From: Streptomyces sp. TLI_146 | GTDB lineage: Bacteria > Actinomycetota > Actinomycetes > Streptomycetales > Streptomycetaceae | Length of the DNA: 64,000 nucleotides | Direction of reading: 5' to 3' | Assembly (NCBI RefSeq): GCF_002846415.1 | Contig: NZ_PJMX01000001.1 | Coordinates: 8,432,001-8,496,000 of the forward strand | Shown: piece by piece, positions 59,002 to 64,000 of the stretch | Layout of the letters: each line of letters opens with the position of its first letter | Numbering within the stretch: the stretch's first letter is position 1 | The notes under the pieces: generated by a model | Seen by the model: only the letters and a program-made list of their open reading frames with translations | The model's database searches: none | What the model was told of the DNA's origin: nothing | Translations under genes and position numbers: made by a program

Positions 59002-59793
59002 GTGCTGTTGCAGTTCGGCAGAGAGCTCGGCTGGACGCTGCTGTTCATCGGCTGCCATGTCGCCCTGACCGTGGGACAATTGCTGCTCGCCGGGCTCCCC
59101 GGGCGTCAGACGCTGGCGGGGATGGCGGTGAGCGCTCTGGTCATCTGCGCGTTCCAGGTCGCGGCGGCCGTCATGGCCAGGCTGCTCAAGGATTGCGCGG
59201 CCGCAGCCGGTGCCACGGCCCGCGAACAGGAGCGGGTGCGCACCGAGGCCGAGGTGGTCACTCGTATCCATGCTGACCAGCGCGCTCGCTACAGCGACCT
59301 GCGCCGCTCCGTGCTGCCGCTGCTCGCGGACCTCGCCGACGGCGTGCTGGACCCGGCCGACGAGGGGGCGCGGCGTAGGTGCGCTGTCGAAGCGGCGCGG
59401 CTCAGAAGGCTCTTCGCGGAGCGCGACCACGCGTCCGACCCGCTGGTCCACGAACTGCGGGCGTGCATTGATGTCGCCGAGCGCAACGGTGTCGACGTGC
59501 AGCTCGCGGTCCGAGGGGCAGCCGCGCCCGCGCCGCGCGGCGTGCGGCGCGCGCTCACGGAGCCGGTGCTCGCCGCGCTGACGACCGCGGAGCGCAGCGC
59601 GCGAGCCACCGTGGTGCGCGGCGGCGGACTGGTACGGGTCAGCGTCGTCACCGACGTTCCGGAAACGGTGGTTCCCACTCCGGCCGAGCACGGCGTCCAC
59701 GTACGCACGGTGCGCAAGGACGGACGCCTGTGGGTCGAGGCGGCGTACGCCGTGCGTGCTCAGAGTTCGTCGAGCGAGACCCAGCCGTCCTGA
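59002..59793 (+). CDS. Sensor-kinase-like protein, possibly N-terminally shortened
   Basis: GTG 59002 opens a 263-residue protein with two hydrophobic helices (LGWTLLFIGCHVALTVGQLL, LAGMAVSALVICAFQVAAAV) and a coiled part (AREQERVRTEAEVVTRIHAD, then ARYSDLRRSVLPLLADLADG). The end (ARATVVRGGGLVRVSVVTDV) resembles a degenerate GHKL fold without the N, G1 and G2 boxes. An in-frame stop lies at about 58931, so if an N-terminal part existed it is lost. It overlaps the convergent response-regulator remnant by 34 bp. Confidence 0.6.
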   Translation: MLLQFGRELGWTLLFIGCHVALTVGQLLLAGLPGRQTLAGMAVSALVICAFQVAAAVMARLLKDCAAAAGATAREQERVRTEAEVVTRIHADQRARYSDLRRSVLPLLADLADGVLDPADEGARRRCAVEAARLRRLFAERDHASDPLVHELRACIDVAERNGVDVQLAVRGAAAPAPRGVRRALTEPVLAALTTAERSARATVVRGGGLVRVSVVTDVPETVVPTPAEHGVHVRTVRKDGRLWVEAAYAVRAQSSSSETQPS

Positions 59794-60260
59794 ATGGCCC
59801 GGGCGACAAGGTTGGCCTTGGTCGGCGCGGAACGGGCCGCGTTGGCGTACTTGATCCGCACCCGGTCCAGATAGGTATTCACGGTCCGTACGGAGATGCC
59901 GAGGCTCTCCCCGACCATGGACTTGGACTCCGACTGGAACCACTCCAGGAGCACTTCCACCTCGCGCGGCGCCAGGGCGGGGCGCCCGCGCCTGGCGCCG
60001 CTGCCGAAGGCCCCGGCCAGGGCCGGGGGCGTGTAGGGGCGGCAGTCGGCGGCGGCCGGCGTCGCCGCCACCAGGTGCTGCTCGCCCTCCGCCTTCGTCA
60101 GGAAGGTGAAGGCCCCCAGGTCCAGAGAGGTCAGGGCAGCCTCCTGGCTGTCCTGCATGGTGTAGACGATGACCTGCCGCCTCAGCGCGACGAGTTCCTC
60201 GAGTTCCTGGTAGGCCGGCGAACCGCGCGTGAAGGGCGTCCGGAGGCCAGATCCGGGCAA
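59760..60260 (-). pseudogene. LuxR-type response regulator, receiver domain truncated
   Basis: The C-terminal 160 residues are intact: a receiver end (VIVYTMQDSQEAALTSLDLG, FTFLTKAEGEQHL) and a helix-turn-helix (LAPREVEVLLEWFQSESKSM, then ISVRTVNTYLDRVRIKYANA). The first half of the receiver, including the phosphorylated Asp, is missing; only a TTG start and about 12 unlikely residues precede it. The rest was probably removed between here and the LysR gene. It converges with the kinase-like gene, its former partner by context. Confidence 0.65.
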
Positions 60261-60411
60261 GACCCGTTTGAAGGCGGACCCAGGATCTACGGATCGCGAT
60301 TTCCGTGCCAGGCCCGGATTCCGGTCCGGGATCGGACCTGATGCCGTGGTCTCGGTGGATGTCGCAGCTGGGGAGCCGACGCCGGGTGCGGATGGTGTGC
60401 CGCGGGCGTTG

Positions 60412-61305
60412 TCAGAACCGCACGGCGCCGATGTCGCGGACGGTCTGGGCGAGGGCCCGGATGAGTTCGTTCTCGGCGTCCCGGCGCCAAACCAGTGCGT
60501 AGGGGATGGTTCCCATGTCGGGGACGGGAACGAAGCGCACGTGTGACAGCGTGGACCAGTAGCGGGTGACGTGTGAGGGGAAGGGGTGGACGATCTCGCC
60601 TGTGATCACCAGGTGGATCAGTTCGTCGGCGTTGGTGACCTGCTCGACACGCTCCATCGTCTTGCCCCGGGGTGTGTAGAACGGCAGGTAGCCGTCCTCC
60701 CAGTAGTCGGGCATGTCGGGGGGCATGGCGTGGGCGAAGTCGGCCAGGGCCTCGACCGGCACGTCGGCTCTGTCGGCGAGTTCGTGGACCGCGGAGACGG
60801 CCAGGACACGACGGTCGTGGAAGAGAACCGGGCCGACGGTGACATCGGGGTCGTCCACCGGCAGCCAGGTGATGAACACGTCCATGTCGCCCTCGCGGAG
60901 TCTGGTGAAGGGGTCGACGTACGGCGCCCTGCGGATCTGCAGCTCCCACTGGGGGTGGCGGGTCTGGAACGTCTTCCAGAAGTGGTGCAGGTCGACCACG
61001 TTGAAGGGCATCATGCCGACGCGCAGGCGGGCGGCCTTGCCGCGGGCGGCCATCCGGGCGCGTTCGAGGCTGTCGCGCAGGTTCGCGTAGACCGGCAGCA
61101 GGTCAGTTCGCAACTGGCTGCCCAGCGGGGTCAGCCGGATCTGCCGGCGGTTGGACCGGTCGAACAACAGCCCCCCGAGTTTGCGTTCCTGACGGCCGAT
61201 CGCCTGGCTGACACGTGCCTGCGTGAGGTGCAGCCGTGCGGCCGCCCGACCGAAGTGCAGCTCCTCCGCCAGCGTCAGGAATATCTCGATGTCACGTACT
61301 TCCAC
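60412..61305 (-). CDS. LysR-family transcriptional regulator
   Basis: 297 residues with the N-terminal winged helix (DIEIFLTLAEELHFGRAAAR, QARVSQAIGRQERKLGGLLF) and a two-lobed effector domain (VGMMPFNVVDLHHF to VRFVPVPDMGTIPYALVW). LysR proteins usually control the divergent gene; here that is the SgcJ-like gene 250 bp away. The region between them holds an ATAA-N7-TTAT box (61324-61338) and a 12-bp inverted repeat. Start ATG 61305 fits the family. Confidence 0.92.
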   Translation of the reverse strand: MEVRDIEIFLTLAEELHFGRAAARLHLTQARVSQAIGRQERKLGGLLFDRSNRRQIRLTPLGSQLRTDLLPVYANLRDSLERARMAARGKAARLRVGMMPFNVVDLHHFWKTFQTRHPQWELQIRRAPYVDPFTRLREGDMDVFITWLPVDDPDVTVGPVLFHDRRVLAVSAVHELADRADVPVEALADFAHAMPPDMPDYWEDGYLPFYTPRGKTMERVEQVTNADELIHLVITGEIVHPFPSHVTRYWSTLSHVRFVPVPDMGTIPYALVWRRDAENELIRALAQTVRDIGAVRF

Positions 61306-61323
61306 GTGTAGCCGACCCCCGTC

Positions 61324-61338
61324 ATAAGCCTGAGTTAT
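61324..61338. promoter_or_regulatory. LysR-type box upstream of the LysR gene
   Basis: ATAAGCCTGAGTTAT fits the LysR consensus T-N11-A inside a short dyad (ATAA/TTAT). It begins 19 bp upstream of the LysR start, where an autoregulatory site is expected. Confidence 0.5.
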
Positions 61339-61417
61339 CGGATCTTACTGATCTTCGACGTTGATGGGCGCGACGGGACGATGAAGGATCGACAGCGAGC
61401 CACCGCCGCCTGGTGAA

Positions 61418-61450
61418 GGTGTCACCGGTGCGGTCCTTACCGGTGACACC
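61418..61450. repeat. 12-bp perfect inverted repeat in the LysR/SgcJ gap
   Basis: GGTGTCACCGGT (61418-61429) pairs exactly with ACCGGTGACACC (61439-61450). It lies 112 bp upstream of the SgcJ-like start and 113 bp from the LysR start, so it could be an activation site, a terminator, or both. Confidence 0.6.
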
Positions 61451-61561
61451 GCACGGACGGCGGACCGCTTGCGGCCGCTGGAACGTGCCCGGACGGAAGG
61501 CAAGTCCCGGTTATGCCCGGATGCCCCCGCATACCCCACACACCGAGGAAGGAGGAACTGC

Positions 61562-62110
61562 ATGAAGCCGCTTGTTGTCGGCGTCGCCGTTCCGCAGGAG
61601 GACATAGGCGCCGTCGTCACACTTGTCGCCCAGGTCGAGCACGCCCAGCAGAACGGGCTGCCGGATGCGTACACGGACCTGTTCTGCCAGGAGGCCGTGT
61701 GGACCCTTCCGCATGGCGACCCGCTGACCGGGTTGGAGGAGATCAACGCCTTCGCCCGCCGGTCGCTGCCCGGCACCGTCCGCCGTCCGCTGACCGTCAC
61801 CTGTGAAGCCGAGTCCATCGTATTCATCCGGACCGACCTCGCGGCGGTCACGATCCGCCAACGGCCGATCACCCGCGACGGGCGGCGCCTTGATGAGGTG
61901 CTCCGCGGTCACGACGGTCCGAGCCGTCGCAGCAGGCCGTGCGACAGACCCAACGCGGCACAGCGTCGATGGGCATCGGTGGTGGCCGCCCACCCCGACG
62001 TGGCACCGGGCACGCCGGTGTACGTCTTGACCAAGCACGACGGCCGGTGGCGAATCGCCCTCGCCCAGAGCACCACGGCCATCGATCACGAGGCCCTCCA
62101 GGTGAACTGA
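61562..62110 (+). CDS. SgcJ/EcaC-type (DUF4440-like) protein
   Basis: ATG 61562 follows AAGGAGG. The 182-residue protein belongs to the NTF2-like superfamily: VAQVEHAQQNGLPDAYTDLF, AVWTLPHGDPLTGLEEI, FARRSLPG and YVLTKHDGRWRIALAQST. The SgcJ/EcaC family is found in natural-product clusters and in diverse oxidoreductase contexts; its chemistry is unclear. The stretch EVLRGHDGPSRRSRPCDRPN in the middle is unusual for the family and could be a double frameshift. It is divergent from the LysR gene, which probably controls it. Confidence 0.78.
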   Translation: MKPLVVGVAVPQEDIGAVVTLVAQVEHAQQNGLPDAYTDLFCQEAVWTLPHGDPLTGLEEINAFARRSLPGTVRRPLTVTCEAESIVFIRTDLAAVTIRQRPITRDGRRLDEVLRGHDGPSRRSRPCDRPNAAQRRWASVVAAHPDVAPGTPVYVLTKHDGRWRIALAQSTTAIDHEALQVN

Positions 62111-62413
62111 CCGGCGGTCGGGCACGCCACATACGCGCCCGTCAGGAACACCGACACACCAGACCCGGCGGATCGCGCCCGGGACCTTCCCTCTCAGACA
62201 GGAGCAGCGCACATGCACACCCCAGCCGACACCGCGGGCCGCGTCTGGTTTCCGGCGGCCCCCAGGCCAGGGCCTGGCCGGGTGCTACCGGCCGCCGGGA
62301 CTGTCAGTTGCCGGCACCAGGACAGCGCTTGCGCCGGGGGGAAGGCGGGCTGCCTGGCCGGGCCCGCACGAGGCACGGCAGATGGATCATTCCACTTCCG
62401 AGGGGGTCGCAGC
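62111..62413. other. Gap between the SgcJ-like and SnoaL-like genes, with a possible broken gene
   Basis: A good ribosome-binding site (CAGGAGCAG) and ATG at 62213-62215 open a frame starting HTPADTAGRVWFPAAP, but it soon turns to low-complexity sequence (VSCRHQDSACAGGKAGCLAG) and runs in frame into the SnoaL-like gene. It may be the 5' end of a gene damaged by deletion. No other gene is seen. Confidence 0.4.
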
Positions 62414-62812
62414 ATGTCCTTCCGTTCCACGGCGGAGGTCGTCCACCGTTTCAACCGCGCCTTCATCGACCATGACGTTTCCTCACTCGCCGACCTGATC
62501 GCCGAAGACTGTGTGATGGAGGCGAAAGAGCCGGCTCCGGAAGGGACCCGCTACGAAGGCCGCGCCGCATGTCTGGAGTTCTGCCGGGCACTCGCCGAGG
62601 ACCGTACGGGACGTTTCGACCCGGAGGCCGTGGTCGTCACCGGTGAACGGGCTACCGTCCGCTGGCAGTACCGCTTCGGCGACGGGCCTGCCGACTTCAT
62701 GCGGGGCGTGACTCTGGTGCTCGTACGCGACGGGCTGATCGTCGAGTCCCTCGGATATGGCAAGACCACCAGTGACCTCCGATCGGCCGGAGCGGGAAGC
62801 CATGGAAAGTAA
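62414..62812 (+). CDS. SnoaL-like/NTF2-fold protein
   Basis: ATG 62414 follows GAGGGGG. The 132-residue protein has the NTF2/SnoaL fold: VVHRFNRAFIDHDVSSLADL, IAEDCVMEAKEPAPEGTRYE, GRAACLEFCRALAED, VRWQYRFGDG and VTLVLVRDGLIVE. Such proteins are cyclases, isomerases or binding proteins in polyketide and other pathways. Its stop lies 11 bp inside the glycosyltransferase gene, so both belong to one transcript. Confidence 0.85.
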   Translation: MSFRSTAEVVHRFNRAFIDHDVSSLADLIAEDCVMEAKEPAPEGTRYEGRAACLEFCRALAEDRTGRFDPEAVVVTGERATVRWQYRFGDGPADFMRGVTLVLVRDGLIVESLGYGKTTSDLRSAGAGSHGK

Positions 62813-64000
62813 AGGATGTCCTGACCTGCGCGTGTTGTTGGTCGCGTACGGTTCGGAGGCGGATGTGGAACCGATGCTCGCGCTCGGGGCGGCTCTGCGA
62901 GGAGGCGGTGCGCAGGTGGTGGTGTGTGCCCCGCCGGACTTCACGGAGCTGCGGGAGGCGATCCACACCCCTTTGGTGGCGTCCGGCCAGTCGTCGGGCG
63001 CGATGGCGGCCGCCGCGGTGACGCGGACGACGGAGGACCGGCCGACGCGAGACCTGTCCGTGGGCGTGGCCCGGATGGTGGCCGCGGTGTATGACTCGGT
63101 CGTCACGGCAGCCGATGGATGTGACGTGGTGGTGACGACCGGTCTGATCCCGGCGGCAGCCGCCGCGCGGGCGGTCGCCGAGAACCTGGGCGTCCCTTAC
63201 GTATTCGTCACCTCGTCCCCGGCCCACCTGCCGTCGCCGCACCATCCGCCGCTCGCGTGGCCGGGGCGGACGCTCCCGCCGGAGGTGACGGACAACCGGG
63301 TGCTGTGGGATCTGAACGGCGAGCAGGTGAACGCTTTGTTCGGTGAGGGGATCAACACCCAGCGGGCGGCGATCGGCCTGCCGCCGGTGGACGACGTCGG
63401 CGACCACGTCCTCACGGCGCGTCCGTGGCTGGCGGCGGACGCGGCCCTGAGTCCGTGGCTGCAACCGGCCGGTCTCGACGTTGTGCAGACCGGTGCGTGG
63501 ATACGGCCGGACAACCGTCCGCTCCCAGCCGGCCTGGAGGCGTTTTTGAAGGCCGGCGCACCACCGGTGTACGTGGGCTTCGGGAGGATGCCCGTCGGTG
63601 ACGGTGACGCGCATGGCACCGCTTGTGCTGCGGTCCAGGCGATCCGTGCTCAGGGCCGACGCGTCGTCTTCGGCCACGGCTGGCTCGACCAGGCGGTGAC
63701 CGACGGCCAGCTGGACTGTTTCGCTGTCGGTAACGTCAACCCGCAGGCACTTTTCCCCCGGGTCGCCGCTGTCATGCACCACGGGGACGCGGGTACCACG
63801 ACGACGGCCGCCTTGGCCGGCGTGCCGCAGCTGGTGGTACCGCAGACGCCGGACCAGGCGTACTGGGCGAGCCGGGTGGTTGACCTGGGCATCGGCGCAG
63901 CGCTCGACGGACCGAGGCTGACGTGCGCGTCCTTGTCGGTCGCACTCAGGGCGGCCCTGAACCCCGGAATCCAGGCACGGGCGGACGCCCTGTCGGTCAC
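62802..64000 (+). CDS. UGT-type glycosyltransferase, vancomycin-GtfB-like, cut by the right edge
   Basis: ATG 62802 overlaps the end of the SnoaL-like gene and has GGGAAG upstream. The frame is open to base 64000 (399 codons shown). N-terminal: RVLLVAYGSEADVEPMLALG; C-terminal donor site: FPRVAAVMHHGDAGTTTTAA followed by LAGVPQLVVPQTPDQAYWAS. This HHGGAGTT...P-x-x-x-DQ-x-x-W pattern is that of GT-B enzymes of glycopeptide and macrolide clusters that use dTDP-sugars. In the motif the usual GGAG reads GDAG. Linkage to the SgcJ- and SnoaL-like genes suggests a natural-product locus to the right. Confidence 0.85.
   Translation, partial: MESKGCPDLRVLLVAYGSEADVEPMLALGAALRGGGAQVVVCAPPDFTELREAIHTPLVASGQSSGAMAAAAVTRTTEDRPTRDLSVGVARMVAAVYDSVVTAADGCDVVVTTGLIPAAAAARAVAENLGVPYVFVTSSPAHLPSPHHPPLAWPGRTLPPEVTDNRVLWDLNGEQVNALFGEGINTQRAAIGLPPVDDVGDHVLTARPWLAADAALSPWLQPAGLDVVQTGAWIRPDNRPLPAGLEAFLKAGAPPVYVGFGRMPVGDGDAHGTACAAVQAIRAQGRRVVFGHGWLDQAVTDGQLDCFAVGNVNPQALFPRVAAVMHHGDAGTTTTAALAGVPQLVVPQTPDQAYWASRVVDLGIGAALDGPRLTCASLSVALRAALNPGIQARADALSV

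Noticed and set aside
63505..63520. CGGACAA-CCGTCCG inside the right-edge glycosyltransferase as another copy of the TTGTCCG operator
   Set aside because: It lies deep in a coding frame, lacks the exact partner half-site and spacing, and is expected by chance at this GC content.

Overview
The window looks like a Streptomyces (or close actinomycete) chromosome. GC content is very high, third codon positions are almost all G or C, GTG and TTG starts are common, and several genes belong to Streptomyces-typical families: an SsgA-like protein, an ALF-repeat protein, a large LuxR (LAL) regulator, XRE/MmyB-type regulators, an HxlR regulator, I36-type protease inhibitors and UGT glycosyltransferases. 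The mix of accessory genes, gene remnants and transposable elements suggests a chromosome arm rather than the core. No tRNA, rRNA or CRISPR array was seen.

Layout. 1-7.3 kb is a worn region: a frameshifted APH-like kinase, a broken XRE regulator, a small HxlR / carboxymuconolactone decarboxylase / PhzF operon with repeated operator-like sites, an EthD-type gene, and remnants of DinB-like and ISL3-transposase genes. 7.3-12.3 kb has a lipoprotein, a membrane NACHT ATPase, an FG-GAP remnant, a TetX-like FAD monooxygenase and a zinc-ribbon remnant. 12.4-18.0 kb is one secreted protein of 1865 residues: an endonuclease/exonuclease/phosphatase (EEP) fold, an SGNH hydrolase, hemopexin-like repeats, a GH18 chitinase and carbohydrate-binding modules. 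18.6-27.0 kb holds small-molecule enzymes (SDRs, alpha/beta hydrolase, SGNH hydrolase plus hexapeptide acyltransferase), a pentapeptide-repeat protein and an XRE regulator. Three of these genes carry what look like single-base frameshifts.

27.4-42.3 kb is dominated by secreted proteins: a Trp-rich exoprotein, an I36-like inhibitor, an ALF-repeat coiled-coil protein, a trypsin-fold protein lacking two catalytic residues with duplicated LamG domains, and a protein with two nuclease domains. The last three sit between two near-identical, oppositely oriented copies of a 225-bp element with terminal inverted repeats (MITE-like), with an IS5/IS427-type insertion sequence at the right boundary. 42.3-50.1 kb has an SsgA-like gene, an alpha/beta hydrolase convergent with a LAL regulator, a second I36-like inhibitor, a coiled-coil winged-helix regulator and an ABC-F protein. 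50.6-54.8 kb encodes a second EEP+SGNH secreted protein, this time ending in a right-handed beta-helix (pectate-lyase-like) domain. 55.0-58.8 kb is a two-component system divergent from a two-gene ABC exporter whose permease has an in-frame amber codon. 59.0-64.0 kb holds a shortened kinase/regulator pair, a LysR regulator, SgcJ-like and SnoaL-like small proteins, and the 5' part of a vancomycin-type glycosyltransferase, which may be the edge of a natural-product cluster.

How the genes may work together. The most striking pattern is regulatory. The first I36 inhibitor gene (28.4 kb) and the ALF-protein gene (32.8 kb) share a TTGTCCG/CGGACAA palindrome with an extra half-site 20 bp on. The second I36 gene (47.1 kb) and the EEP-SGNH-beta-helix gene (50.6 kb) share a CACACGTGTG palindrome, also found as variants near the winged-helix regulator between them. 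Each pairing joins a small secreted inhibitor-like protein to a very large secreted protein, which suggests two co-regulated exoprotein sets. This is inference from sequence and has not been tested.
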